A DNA stretch of 52,397 bases, taken from the NCBI GenBank assembly GCA_002399085.1, contig DHCY01000027.1, positions 11,501-63,897 on the forward strand. Reading direction: 5' to 3'. The position numbers and the translations under genes were made by a program. Shown here one piece after another: positions 25,099-32,807 of the stretch; the first letter of the stretch is position 1, and the number at the start of each line of letters is the position of its first letter. The notes beneath the pieces are model-generated. The model ran no database searches. It was not told the origin of the DNA and saw only the letters and a list, made by a program, of their open reading frames with translations. The stretch is from Anaerolineaceae bacterium UBA4890. GTDB lineage: Bacteria > Chloroflexota > Anaerolineae > Anaerolineales > Anaerolineaceae.

Positions 25099-25112
25099 GA
25101 AGGTGTAGCAGA

Positions 25113-25418
25113 ATGAGTATCTCCGTTTTTGATATCCTGCGACGCCCTGTCGTTACCGAAAAATCAAACTACCTGGCAAGCAAGCTGAACCAGTATGTGT
25201 TTGAGGTCAACAGCAACGTTACCCGTGAACAGGTGAAAACAGCTGTTGAGACCGCTTTCGATGTCGATGTTGTGCGCGTCAATATCATTAGTCTGCCCGC
25301 CAAGGCACATCGCAACTCCCGTACCCGCCGATTGGCGCTACGTAAGAGTGGCTACAAGAAAGCAATCGTAACTCTTAAACAGGGCGATAGTATCCCTGTG
25401 TTTGAAGGAGTGGAATAA
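25113..25418 (+). CDS. rplW: Large subunit ribosomal protein uL23 (L23)
   Basis: 50S protein at the tunnel exit, docking site for trigger factor and SRP; 101 aa. FDILRRPVVTEKSNYLASKL and YVFEVNSNVTREQVKTAVE are family hallmarks. The TAA stop overlaps the rplB ATG by one base (TAATG), implying coupled translation. Confidence 0.96.
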   Translation: MSISVFDILRRPVVTEKSNYLASKLNQYVFEVNSNVTREQVKTAVETAFDVDVVRVNIISLPAKAHRNSRTRRLALRKSGYKKAIVTLKQGDSIPVFEGVE

Positions 25419-26257
25419 TGGCTGTAAAAGTATTCAAACCTAAGACTCCTGGTCAGCGTCACAAGACCAGCTATACGTTTGAAGAGATCACGAAGACGAC
25501 ACCCGAACGCCGCCTGACTGTAATTCGCAAACAGAGTTCCGGTCGCAATGCATCGGGTCGTATCACTGTCCGTCATCGTGGTGGTGGTGCCCGACGGCAG
25601 ATTCGCCTGGTTGATTTCAAACGCGAAAAAGCGAACATCCCCGCCAAGGTTGCTGCGATCGAGTACGATCCCAACCGGACCGCCCGCCTGGCTTTGCTGT
25701 TTTATGCTGATGGCGAGAAACGTTACATCATCGCGCCGATCGGTGTCAAAGTCGGCGATACGCTGATGTCAGGTCCGCGTGCAGAGATCAAACCCGGGAA
25801 CAACCTGCCCCTGGCAAACATCCCGATTGGTACCAATATTCACGCCATCGAGCTGCACCCAGGCAAGGGAGCGCAGATGGTGCGTTCTGCCGGTACTTCA
25901 GCCCAACTGCTGGCTAAAGAAGGCAAATACGCGCATGTCCGCATGCCAAGCGGCGAAGTTCGCCTGGTATTGCAGGAATGCAGTGCCTCGATTGGTCAGG
26001 TTGGCAATGTTGAACATAGCAATATCAAACTTGGTAAAGCCGGTCGCAAGCGACATTTGGGTCGCCGTCCGGAAGTCCGTGGTAGCGCGATGTCCCCGAG
26101 AGACCATCCGCACGGTGGTGGTGAAGGGCGCACCGGAATCGGTATGCCCGGTCCCAAGACTCCCTGGGGTAAACCAGCTCTTGGTTACAAGACCAGACGT
26201 AATAAGCGTACGAATGACATGATTGTTCGCCAGCGCTCCAAGTCCAAGCGCAAATAG
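25418..26257 (+). CDS. rplB: Large subunit ribosomal protein uL2 (L2)
   Basis: One of the most conserved 50S proteins, needed for subunit joining and peptidyl transfer; 279 aa, standard. GRNASGRITVRHRGGGARRQ in the N-terminal part and MSPRDHPHGGGEGRTGIG, holding the essential His near the catalytic centre, are intact. A tgaaggag site lies in the end of rplW. Confidence 0.98.
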   Translation: MAVKVFKPKTPGQRHKTSYTFEEITKTTPERRLTVIRKQSSGRNASGRITVRHRGGGARRQIRLVDFKREKANIPAKVAAIEYDPNRTARLALLFYADGEKRYIIAPIGVKVGDTLMSGPRAEIKPGNNLPLANIPIGTNIHAIELHPGKGAQMVRSAGTSAQLLAKEGKYAHVRMPSGEVRLVLQECSASIGQVGNVEHSNIKLGKAGRKRHLGRRPEVRGSAMSPRDHPHGGGEGRTGIGMPGPKTPWGKPALGYKTRRNKRTNDMIVRQRSKSKRK

Positions 26258-26285
26258 CGGATGAAAGACAGAAAAGGAATTTGAA

Positions 26286-26558
26286 ATGTCGCGATCATTG
26301 AAAAAAGGGCCATTCGTTGACCCGAAATTATTGAAAAGAATCGAAGATATGAACCAGAAGGGCGAGAAGAAGGTTATTCGGACCTGGAGCCGTGATAGCG
26401 TGATCTTCCCCCAGATGGTTGGACATACCATCGCTGTTCACAACGGACGCCGCCATGTACCGATCTATGTAACCGAAAACATGGTTGGGCATCGCCTGGG
26501 CGAATTTGCGCCTACACGCTGGTTCCGTGGACACGTGGCTGAAAAGGCTTCAAGGTAA
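26286..26558 (+). CDS. rpsS: Small subunit ribosomal protein uS19 (S19)
   Basis: 30S head protein that contacts tRNA and the L5 bridge; 90 aa. MSRSLKKGPFVDPKLLKRI, RDSVIFPQMVGHTIAVHNGR and MVGHRLGEFAPTRWFRGH are typical. It lies 28 nt after rplB with an aaaagga site. Confidence 0.97.
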   Translation: MSRSLKKGPFVDPKLLKRIEDMNQKGEKKVIRTWSRDSVIFPQMVGHTIAVHNGRRHVPIYVTENMVGHRLGEFAPTRWFRGHVAEKASR

Positions 26559-26566
26559 GGTAAGAG

Positions 26567-26908
26567 ATGGCACAAGAAATTACTGCAACACTCTCTAACT
26601 TCCGGGAATCTGCTCAAAAAACCCGCCTGGTTGTTGACCTGGTAAGAGGCAAGAAAGTTACCGATGCCTTGAGCATTTTGAGCCTGACCCCTAAAAAGGC
26701 TGCCGAACCTGTTCGCAAGCTGATCTATTCAGCAATGTCAAATGCTGAAGAGAATTTTGGCGTGAGCCGTGATGACCTCGTCGTTTACCAGATCTTCGCG
26801 GACGAAGCCCGCACACGTAAGTGGCGCCGGTTTGGTGCACGCGGTCGATTCAAGCGAGAACTAAGACGAAGTTCTCATGTGACCGTCGTATTACGCGAAG
26901 TCGAGTAA
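26567..26908 (+). CDS. rplV: Large subunit ribosomal protein uL22 (L22)
   Basis: 50S protein whose beta-hairpin lines the tunnel and forms part of the macrolide site; 113 aa. SAQKTRLVVDLVRGKKVTDA and the hairpin end KWRRFGARGRFKRELRRSSH are conserved. 8 nt after rpsS. Confidence 0.96.
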   Translation: MAQEITATLSNFRESAQKTRLVVDLVRGKKVTDALSILSLTPKKAAEPVRKLIYSAMSNAEENFGVSRDDLVVYQIFADEARTRKWRRFGARGRFKRELRRSSHVTVVLREVE

Positions 26909-26924
26909 AGGTAAGGAGCAAACT

Positions 26925-27602
26925 ATGGGTCGTAAAGTACATCCAATTGGTTTTCGTCTCGGAATCAACAAGCCCTGGTTAGGGCGCTGGTATGCCGAAG
27001 GCAAAGATTACACCGAACAGGTTCACCAGGACATTAAGCTGCGTGAAGTAGTGCGAAAAGAAACCGAACGTGCTGGTGTTTCATCCATCGAGATCGAACG
27101 CTACCCCGGCAAGGTCAAAGTCACCCTGCACACAGCCAAACCAGGCATCCTGATCGGTCGAAAAGGCGAAAACGTAAAAATTATCAGACAAAAACTTGAA
27201 GCACTGAGCGGCAAGAAGATTGATCTGGAAGTCAAAGAGATCAAAAACATTGATACCGACGCTTACCTGGTTGCACAGAATATTGCCAGCCAGCTGGAAC
27301 GCCGAATCAGTTACCGCCGGGCAATGAAGCGTGCAATTCAGCAGGCTTTACGCCAGGGCGCCGAAGGAATCAAAATTTCAGTCTCCGGTCGTCTTTCTGG
27401 TGCTGAAATGGCACGCCGAATGACATTGCGTGAAGGTCGCGTACCTCTGCAGACGCTGCGTGCTGACATTGATTTCGCCCGGGCTGCTGCCACAACCACA
27501 TTTGGTCAGATTGGCATCAAGGTCTGGATTTATAAAGGCATCGTCATCGATCAACCCGAAGAAAAGGTTGAATCAACCGAGGGTGTTTATATTAGCGAGT
27601 AA
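26925..27602 (+). CDS. rpsC: Small subunit ribosomal protein uS3 (S3)
   Basis: 30S protein at the mRNA entry, with helicase-like function; 225 aa. MGRKVHPIGFRLGINKPWLG, the KH-domain loop GILIGRKGENVKIIR and the C-terminal RGAEGIKISVSGRLSGAEMA-like segment are seen. The last residues after GIVID are short and acidic (EEKVESTEG). Confidence 0.97.
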   Translation: MGRKVHPIGFRLGINKPWLGRWYAEGKDYTEQVHQDIKLREVVRKETERAGVSSIEIERYPGKVKVTLHTAKPGILIGRKGENVKIIRQKLEALSGKKIDLEVKEIKNIDTDAYLVAQNIASQLERRISYRRAMKRAIQQALRQGAEGIKISVSGRLSGAEMARRMTLREGRVPLQTLRADIDFARAAATTTFGQIGIKVWIYKGIVIDQPEEKVESTEGVYISE

Positions 27603-27628
27603 TATCGTAACGAGTGAGGTAGCAGATT

Positions 27629-28054
27629 ATGTTGATGCCAAAGAGAGTTAAGTACCGCAAGCAGATGCGCGGTCGCATGAAGGGAAAGTCCTATCGCGGC
27701 GCAGATGTCAACTTCGGTGATTATGGATTGAAAGCCCTGGATTGTGGCTATCTGACCGCCCGTCAGATCGAAGCCGCACGTCGTGCGATCGTCCATGAAA
27801 TGAAACGCCGCGGCAAGGTGTGGGTGCGGGTCTTCCCCGACAAACCTTACACCAAGCGCGCAGCTGAAACCCGCATGGGCAAAGGCAAGGGTGCTGTGGA
27901 TCACTGGGTGGCAGTTATTCGCCCCGGTCGGATCCTGTTCGAGATTGGTGGAACCGACCCCGAAACAGCCAAAGACGCCTTAAACAGAGCCCGTTACAAG
28001 CTTGGCTTCAAAACCAAGATTGTATCTAGAGAAGCAATAGGAGAAGGTTCATGA
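27629..28054 (+). CDS. rplP: Large subunit ribosomal protein uL16 (L16)
   Basis: 50S protein near the A-site tRNA elbow; 141 aa. The start is ATG-TTG-ATG; the first ATG gives the usual MLMPKRVKYRKQMRGRMKG. KRRGKVWVRVFPDKPYTKR and RMGKGKGAVDHWVAVIRPG are conserved. The stop overlaps the rpmC ATG by 4 bp (ATGA). Confidence 0.97.
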   Translation: MLMPKRVKYRKQMRGRMKGKSYRGADVNFGDYGLKALDCGYLTARQIEAARRAIVHEMKRRGKVWVRVFPDKPYTKRAAETRMGKGKGAVDHWVAVIRPGRILFEIGGTDPETAKDALNRARYKLGFKTKIVSREAIGEGS

Positions 28055-28257
28055 ACGCCAAAGAAGTAAGAGAACTTTCTACAGAAGAAATTAAAAGCAA
28101 ACTCATAAATACCCGCCAGGAACTGATGAACCTGCGCTTTCAAATGGTGACTGGTCAACTGACCGATACCAGCCGTTTCAAAGTCGCCCGCCGGGACATC
28201 GCTCGTCTTGAGACCGTTCTCAACGAACGCGTGCGTAATGAGAAGGAAGGTAAATAA
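28051..28257 (+). CDS. rpmC: Large subunit ribosomal protein uL29 (L29)
   Basis: Small helical-hairpin 50S protein near the tunnel exit; 68 aa. MNAKEVRELSTEEIKSKLIN and LMNLRFQMVTGQLTDTSRFK are typical. Translationally coupled at both ends: 4-bp overlap with rplP and a one-base overlap (TAATG) with rpsQ. Confidence 0.96.
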   Translation: MNAKEVRELSTEEIKSKLINTRQELMNLRFQMVTGQLTDTSRFKVARRDIARLETVLNERVRNEKEGK

Positions 28258-28688
28258 TGAATAAACGACGTCGTTTAACTGGTACCGTCACGTCCAATAA
28301 GATGGATAAGACTGTGATTGTTGAAGTCGGCCGTACTTTCCAGCACCCCTTGTACCACAAGGTTGTGCGCAATATGAAGACTTACAAGGTACACGATGAG
28401 CTGGGATGCAATATTGGCGATAAGGTCGTCATCGTTGAATCGGCTCCGATTTCAAAGACTGTCTCCTGGGTTGTTGAAAAGATCGTTATGGTCGAAATTC
28501 GCCAGGAAAGCATTGAAGCCGTGGAAGAAGCCATGATCAAAGCCGAGGAATTGGCAGCTGAAGAAGCAGAACTCATGGAAGAAGCCGCAGCCGCCATTGA
28601 AGAAGCGGTTGTAGAAGAGCTCGAAGAAGTTGCAGAAGAACTTGAAGAGATCGCTGAAATCGCCGAAGACGAAGAAGGTGCTGCATGA
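28257..28688 (+). CDS. rpsQ: Small subunit ribosomal protein uS17 (S17) with acidic C-terminal tail
   Basis: 30S assembly protein with an OB-fold core (residues about 1-82: GTVTSNKMDKTVIVEVGR, HPLYHKVVRN, SAPISKTVSWVVEKIV). Normal length is about 80-90 aa, but this one has 143: about 60 further residues made almost only of Glu, Ala, Val and Ile (EAELMEEAAAAIEEAVVEEL), probably a long acidic helix. The reading frame is clean and the stop overlaps the rplN ATG by 4 bp, so the tail is real coding sequence. Its role is unknown. Confidence 0.95.
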   Translation: MNKRRRLTGTVTSNKMDKTVIVEVGRTFQHPLYHKVVRNMKTYKVHDELGCNIGDKVVIVESAPISKTVSWVVEKIVMVEIRQESIEAVEEAMIKAEELAAEEAELMEEAAAAIEEAVVEELEEVAEELEEIAEIAEDEEGAA

Positions 28689-29056
28689 TTCAACAAGAGA
28701 CCCGTTTAGTTGTTGCCGATAACACCGGTGCCAAAGAAATTTTGGTAATCCAGGTTGTTGGTGGTACCAACAGACGCTATGCCCGGGTTGGCGATATCGT
28801 CATTGCCACGGTCAAGAGCGCTACCCCGCAAGCTTCTGTGAAGAAGAGCGAGATCATCAAAGCCGTCATCGTGCGCACTGCCAAGGCGTACCGCCGGGCA
28901 GATGGCTCTACGATTTGTTTTGACGACAATGCTGCTGTGGTCCTGGACGGAGATGGTGTGAACCCCCGTGGTACCCGTATTTTTGGTCCGGTCGCACGCG
29001 AATTGCGCGAAAAAGGCTATATGAAAATTGTTTCATTGGCTCCGGAAGTACTGTAG
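28685..29056 (+). CDS. rplN: Large subunit ribosomal protein uL14 (L14)
   Basis: 50S interface protein forming bridges to 16S rRNA; 123 aa. MIQQETRLVVADNTGAKEIL, SEIIKAVIVRTAKAYRRADG and NPRGTRIFGPVARELREK are conserved. It overlaps rpsQ by 4 bp. Confidence 0.97.
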   Translation: MIQQETRLVVADNTGAKEILVIQVVGGTNRRYARVGDIVIATVKSATPQASVKKSEIIKAVIVRTAKAYRRADGSTICFDDNAAVVLDGDGVNPRGTRIFGPVARELREKGYMKIVSLAPEVL

Positions 29057-29076
29057 TCAATGGTAGGAGTGACTGA

Positions 29077-29475
29077 ATGAAGATGAAAATTCGGAAAGGT
29101 GATCGTGTTCGCGTGATGCGCGGCGACGAAGCCGACAAGAACAAAGTCGGTGAAGTGATCCGCGTGCTGCCCAAAGAGAACCGTGTTGTGGTTCAGGGCG
29201 TGAACATTGTCAAGAAACATCAAAAGCAGACCCAATCGGGCGGTAAGACCATTCCAGCAGGAATTCGTGAATTCGAAGCCCCGGTGGACCTGTCCAACGT
29301 CGCCCTGGTTGACCGTGCTGCAGAAAAAGAAGCGAAAGTGTCTCGCCGTTCGAGCAAGGCAAAATCCGCTGAAGACGCAAAAGCTGAGAAGAAGACCAGC
29401 CGCCGCAAGAGCACAACTGCTCCGAAGACTGAAAAGGCTAAAACCAGCAAGAAATCGGAAGACAAGGGCAATTAA
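29077..29475 (+). CDS. rplX: Large subunit ribosomal protein uL24 (L24) with basic C-terminal tail
   Basis: 50S assembly-initiator protein with a KOW motif (KGDRVRVMRGDEADKNKVGE) and VVQGVNIVKKHQKQTQ; the core ends near residue 83. Typical bacterial L24 is about 100-110 aa; this one has 132 because of a low-complexity Lys/Ser/Ala tail (SRRSSKAKSAEDAKAEKK, then KSTTAPKTEKAKTSKK). The tail is strongly basic, the opposite of the uS17 tail two genes upstream. Confidence 0.95.
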   Translation: MKMKIRKGDRVRVMRGDEADKNKVGEVIRVLPKENRVVVQGVNIVKKHQKQTQSGGKTIPAGIREFEAPVDLSNVALVDRAAEKEAKVSRRSSKAKSAEDAKAEKKTSRRKSTTAPKTEKAKTSKKSEDKGN

Positions 29476-29492
29476 GGCGCAGGTGAATTGAT

Positions 29493-30038
29493 ATGAACAG
29501 ACTACAAGAACAATACAATAAAGAAATTGCTCCTGCGCTCTTTAAAGAGCTTGGTTTGAGCAACGTCATGCAGATCCCCCGCATCACCAAAGTTGTGGTC
29601 AACATTGGTGTTGGCGAAGCATTGGATAATCCCAAAGCGCTGGATGCTGCTGTGAACGATCTGACCATCATTACCGGTCAGAAGCCTGTTGTCATCGCTG
29701 CCAAGAAAGCTATCTCCAACTTCAAGCTGCGCGAAGGTCGCCAAATCGGCGTCAAAGTAACCTTGCGCGGCTACAAGATGTGGTCTTTTTTGGATCGCCT
29801 GATCAATGTCGCTTTACCCCGTGTGCGTGACTTCCGTGGTATTTCACCCGACTCGTTTGATGGTCGCGGCAACTATACCCTCGGTTTGACCGAACAGTTG
29901 ATCTTCACTGAAATTCAATATGACAAGATCGACAAAGTGCGCGGTATGGAAGTCAGCATCGTTACTACTGCTGAAACTGACGATCAAGCTCGCGAGCTGC
30001 TGCGCAAGTTCGGCATGCCCTTCAGGAAGGATAACTAA
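29493..30038 (+). CDS. rplE: Large subunit ribosomal protein uL5 (L5)
   Basis: 50S protein binding 5S rRNA and the P-site tRNA; 181 aa. VMQIPRITKVVVNIGVGEA, GQKPVVIAAKKAISNFKLRE and DSFDGRGNYTLGLTEQLIF are typical. The stop overlaps rpsN by one base. Confidence 0.97.
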   Translation: MNRLQEQYNKEIAPALFKELGLSNVMQIPRITKVVVNIGVGEALDNPKALDAAVNDLTIITGQKPVVIAAKKAISNFKLREGRQIGVKVTLRGYKMWSFLDRLINVALPRVRDFRGISPDSFDGRGNYTLGLTEQLIFTEIQYDKIDKVRGMEVSIVTTAETDDQARELLRKFGMPFRKDN

Positions 30039-30220
30039 TGGCTAAAAAGTGTATGCAATATCGAGAGATGCGCCGGAAGTACCCGAGTCGCGTTGTGAAT
30101 CGCTGTCGTGTCTGTGGAAGACCGCGTGGCTACATGCGGAAATTCGGTCTTTGCCGAATTTGCTTCCGAGAATTAGCGCTCCAGGGCAAACTCCCTGGTG
30201 TGACCAAATCATCCTGGTAA
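30038..30220 (+). CDS. rpsN: Small subunit ribosomal protein uS14, zinc-binding type Z
   Basis: 30S head protein, 60 aa, the short zinc form. The four Cys ligands are in NRCRVCGRPRGYMRKFGLCR and ICF (C-x2-C...C-x2-C). This form is usual in Gram-positive and Chloroflexota lineages and differs from the 100-aa zinc-free type. Coupled to rplE by TAATG. Confidence 0.96.
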   Translation: MAKKCMQYREMRRKYPSRVVNRCRVCGRPRGYMRKFGLCRICFRELALQGKLPGVTKSSW

Positions 30221-30240
30221 TTCGACCTGGAGGTATGAGA

Positions 30241-30654
30241 ATGACTATTACAGATCCAATTGCCGATATGTTAACAAGAATTCGCAATGCCGCATCCGCG
30301 GGCAAAGCCTTGGTTGCGATCCCGAATTCTAAACTCAAGAATGAGTTGGCTCGCATTCTGGTCGAAGAAGGCTATATTGAGAGCTATGAAGTCGTCGATG
30401 GTAAGAGCGAAAACAGCAAAGTTTTGCAGTTGAAACTCCGCTACATTGGCGAGAGACGTCACCGCCGCTCGTTGATCACAGGGATCCAACGCGTTAGCCG
30501 CCCTGGCTGCCGCGTGTACACCTCCAAGAAGGAGATTCCCTGGGTTCTTTCGGGCATCGGTATCGCGATTTTATCAACCCCCAAAGGTATCATGACCGGT
30601 CATCGCGCCCGTAAGGTCGGCGTTGGCGGTGAGATCCTCTGTAAGGTTTGGTAG
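30241..30654 (+). CDS. rpsH: Small subunit ribosomal protein uS8 (S8)
   Basis: 30S central-domain assembly protein and, in E. coli, repressor of the spc operon; 137 aa. The ATG at 30241 (MTITDPIADMLTRIRNA) is chosen: the tggagg site at 30228-30233 is 7 nt away, while an ATG at 30235 is too close and a longer in-frame start at 30049 overlaps rpsN. KEIPWVLSGIGIAILSTPKG and GGEILCKVW are conserved. Confidence 0.96.
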   Translation: MTITDPIADMLTRIRNAASAGKALVAIPNSKLKNELARILVEEGYIESYEVVDGKSENSKVLQLKLRYIGERRHRRSLITGIQRVSRPGCRVYTSKKEIPWVLSGIGIAILSTPKGIMTGHRARKVGVGGEILCKVW

Positions 30655-30664
30655 GAGGAAGAGA

Positions 30665-31213
30665 ATGTCGCGTATAGGTAAACTGCCCATCACCCTGCCC
30701 AAGGGTGTTGAAGTAAAAATCGATGGGAACAAAGTTCACGTCAAGGGTCCGAAAGGCGAATTGGAAGACACTTTCTCCCCATTAATTGGGATTGAATTAG
30801 AAGACGGCACGATCACAGTGACCCGCCCTAATGACGAACCCCAGACGCGTGCGCTTCACGGCACAACCCGGGCGCTGCTTAACAACATGATCGTTGGCTG
30901 CAGCAACGGCTTCGAGAAAACGCTGGAGTTCAAAGGCGTCGGTTATCGCGCTGAAGTGACTGGAAAAGACCTGGTCTTGAACCTGGGCTATTCCCACCCA
31001 ATCAACGTACCCGCGCCCGAAGGAATTACTTTTGAAGTGGATGCGAAAGCACACACGATCAAAATTATGGGTCGTAATCGTCACCAGGTTGGTTTGATTG
31101 CTTCTGAGATCCGTAAATTACGTCCGCCAGAGCGTTATCATGGAACTGGTGTGCGTTATTTGGGTGAAGAGGTTAAACTCAAAGCTGGTAAAGCTGGAAA
31201 GACCGGTAAATAG
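30665..31213 (+). CDS. rplF: Large subunit ribosomal protein uL6 (L6)
   Basis: 50S protein near the factor-binding site; 182 aa from the ATG at 30665 (MSRIGKLPITLPKGVEVKI), which follows a taggagga site; 14 codons of in-frame upstream sequence overlap rpsH and are rejected. FKGVGYRAEVTGKDLVLNLG and RPPERYHGTGVRYLGEEV are typical. Confidence 0.96.
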   Translation: MSRIGKLPITLPKGVEVKIDGNKVHVKGPKGELEDTFSPLIGIELEDGTITVTRPNDEPQTRALHGTTRALLNNMIVGCSNGFEKTLEFKGVGYRAEVTGKDLVLNLGYSHPINVPAPEGITFEVDAKAHTIKIMGRNRHQVGLIASEIRKLRPPERYHGTGVRYLGEEVKLKAGKAGKTGK

Positions 31214-31222
31214 AGGTAGACA

Positions 31223-31588
31223 ATGGCTAAGAAAACAAGAAATCAAGCTCGGTTACATCGTCACGCCCGTGTTCGCAAACATATTTTCGGCACGCCGGAA
31301 CGTCCACGCATTAATGTATTCCGCAGTATCAGCGATATCTATGTTCAGATAATCGATGATCACAGTGGCACCACGCTCGTATCGGCATCCAGTGTAGATC
31401 ATGGTCTGCGCGATTCGCTGACAGGCAAATCCAAGATGGAACAAGCCCAGCTGGTTGGCGAAGAAGTCGCCAAACGTGCAAAAGCAAATGGCATTTCCAC
31501 GGTCGTGTTTGACCGCGGCGGCTACATCTATACCGGTCGCGTAAAATCGCTGGCCGAAGGTGCCCGTAAAGGTGGGCTGGAGTTCTAA
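31223..31588 (+). CDS. rplR: Large subunit ribosomal protein uL18 (L18)
   Basis: 5S rRNA-binding 50S protein, 121 aa. RNQARLHRHARVRKHIFGTP and RPRINVFRSISDIYVQIIDD at the N-terminus and VVFDRGGYIYTGRVKSLAEG at the C-terminus are typical. 9 nt after rplF, 11 nt before rpsE. Confidence 0.97.
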   Translation: MAKKTRNQARLHRHARVRKHIFGTPERPRINVFRSISDIYVQIIDDHSGTTLVSASSVDHGLRDSLTGKSKMEQAQLVGEEVAKRAKANGISTVVFDRGGYIYTGRVKSLAEGARKGGLEF

Positions 31589-31599
31589 AAGAGGATATT

Positions 31600-32124
31600 A
31601 TGGATAATTTTCAAGCATTAGAACCACAATTTGATGAACGCGTTATCGATATCGCCCGCGTGGCCAAGGTTGTCAAAGGCGGTCGCCGGTTCTCTTTCAG
31701 AGTTACCATCGTTGTTGGTGACAATAACGGAACCGTTGGCTTGGGCACTGGTAAAGCCGGTGCTGTGCCGGACGCGATGCGCAAAGCAACCGAACGAGCC
31801 CACAAAAACATGCGTAAGGTCAGCCTGTTGGGCACCACCATCGCTCATGAAGTGACTGGTACCCAAAGCGGCGCGAAAGTTCTGCTCAAGCCCGCTTCCC
31901 CCGGTACTGGCGTTATCGCAGCTGGTGGTGTTCGCGCGGTTTGTGAAGCTGCCGGTATTAAGGACATTCTGACTAAATCGTTGGGCAGTGCAAATATGCT
32001 CAATATTGTCCAGGCAACTTTTGATGCGCTTTCCCAGTTGAAATCGCCCGAGAGAGTTGCATCGGAACGCGGTAAGAATATCGAAGACGTGACCCCATAT
32101 TGGGAACGGAGGAAGAATGGCTAA
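31600..32124 (+). CDS. rpsE: Small subunit ribosomal protein uS5 (S5)
   Basis: 30S protein important for fidelity and mRNA entry; 174 aa. ERVIDIARVAKVVKGGRRFS, GDNNGTVGLGTGKAGAVPDA and SLGSANMLNIVQATFDAL are conserved. The 3' end overlaps rpmD by 8 bp; the rpmD ribosome-binding site (ggagga) lies inside the last codons. Confidence 0.97.
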   Translation: MDNFQALEPQFDERVIDIARVAKVVKGGRRFSFRVTIVVGDNNGTVGLGTGKAGAVPDAMRKATERAHKNMRKVSLLGTTIAHEVTGTQSGAKVLLKPASPGTGVIAAGGVRAVCEAAGIKDILTKSLGSANMLNIVQATFDALSQLKSPERVASERGKNIEDVTPYWERRKNG

Positions 32125-32326
32125 GAAAGAAAAGGCTAAAATTCTTCGGATTAAACAAGTCAAAAGCGGTATTGGTTATACCGTCCGGACTAAAAACACA
32201 CTCAAAGCCCTGGGTTTTCGTAACGTTGGTGATGTTGTTGAACACCAGGAAAACGATGCCCTGTTAGGTATGCTGGATAAGGTCTCCCACCTGGTTGAGA
32301 TCGAAACAGTGGATGAGGAGAAGTAA
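32117..32326 (+). CDS. rpmD: Large subunit ribosomal protein uL30 (L30)
   Basis: Small 50S protein, 69 aa. ILRIKQVKSGIGYTVRTKNT and LKALGFRNVGDVVEHQEN match the family. Overlaps rpsE by 8 bp and is 2 nt from rplO. Confidence 0.94.
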   Translation: MAKKEKAKILRIKQVKSGIGYTVRTKNTLKALGFRNVGDVVEHQENDALLGMLDKVSHLVEIETVDEEK

Positions 32327-32328
32327 GC

Positions 32329-32790
32329 ATGCAATTACACGATCTTAAACCCAACGAGGGCAGCAAGAGAGATCGCAAGCGCGTTGGTCGTGGTATGAGA
32401 AGCGGTCATGGCAAGACTTCTGGTCGTGGTACCAAGGGTCAAAACGCCCGCACAAGCGGCGGCGTTCGGCTCTACCATGCCGGCGGCAACCTGCCTTTCT
32501 ATCGCAAATTGCCCTTCCTGCGCGGTGAAGGTTTCACCCCGCGAAACCGTGTTCGTTACGCTGAAGTCAACCTGGATTCCTTGCAGGGGTTCAAGGCTGG
32601 CAGCGAAGTGAACCCCGAAACCTTGAGAGAGTCAGGTCTCCTGAAAAAAGGAAAAAATCTGCCAATCAAGATCATGGGACGCGGTGATGTCAAAGTTGCC
32701 TTGAAAGTGAAGGCTCATAAAGTTACCGAAGGTGCTCGCCAGAAGATCGAAGATGCTGGTGGAAGTATCGAAACAATTGAGATCTCATAA
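32329..32790 (+). CDS. rplO: Large subunit ribosomal protein uL15 (L15)
   Basis: Late-assembly 50S protein, 153 aa. LHDLKPNEGSKRDRKRVGRG, GHGKTSGRGTKGQNART and the C-terminal KAHKVTEGARQKIEDAGGS are typical. Directly upstream of secY as in the conserved spc order. Confidence 0.97.
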   Translation: MQLHDLKPNEGSKRDRKRVGRGMRSGHGKTSGRGTKGQNARTSGGVRLYHAGGNLPFYRKLPFLRGEGFTPRNRVRYAEVNLDSLQGFKAGSEVNPETLRESGLLKKGKNLPIKIMGRGDVKVALKVKAHKVTEGARQKIEDAGGSIETIEIS

Positions 32791-32807
32791 CTAGAGGAGT
32801 GAACTTA

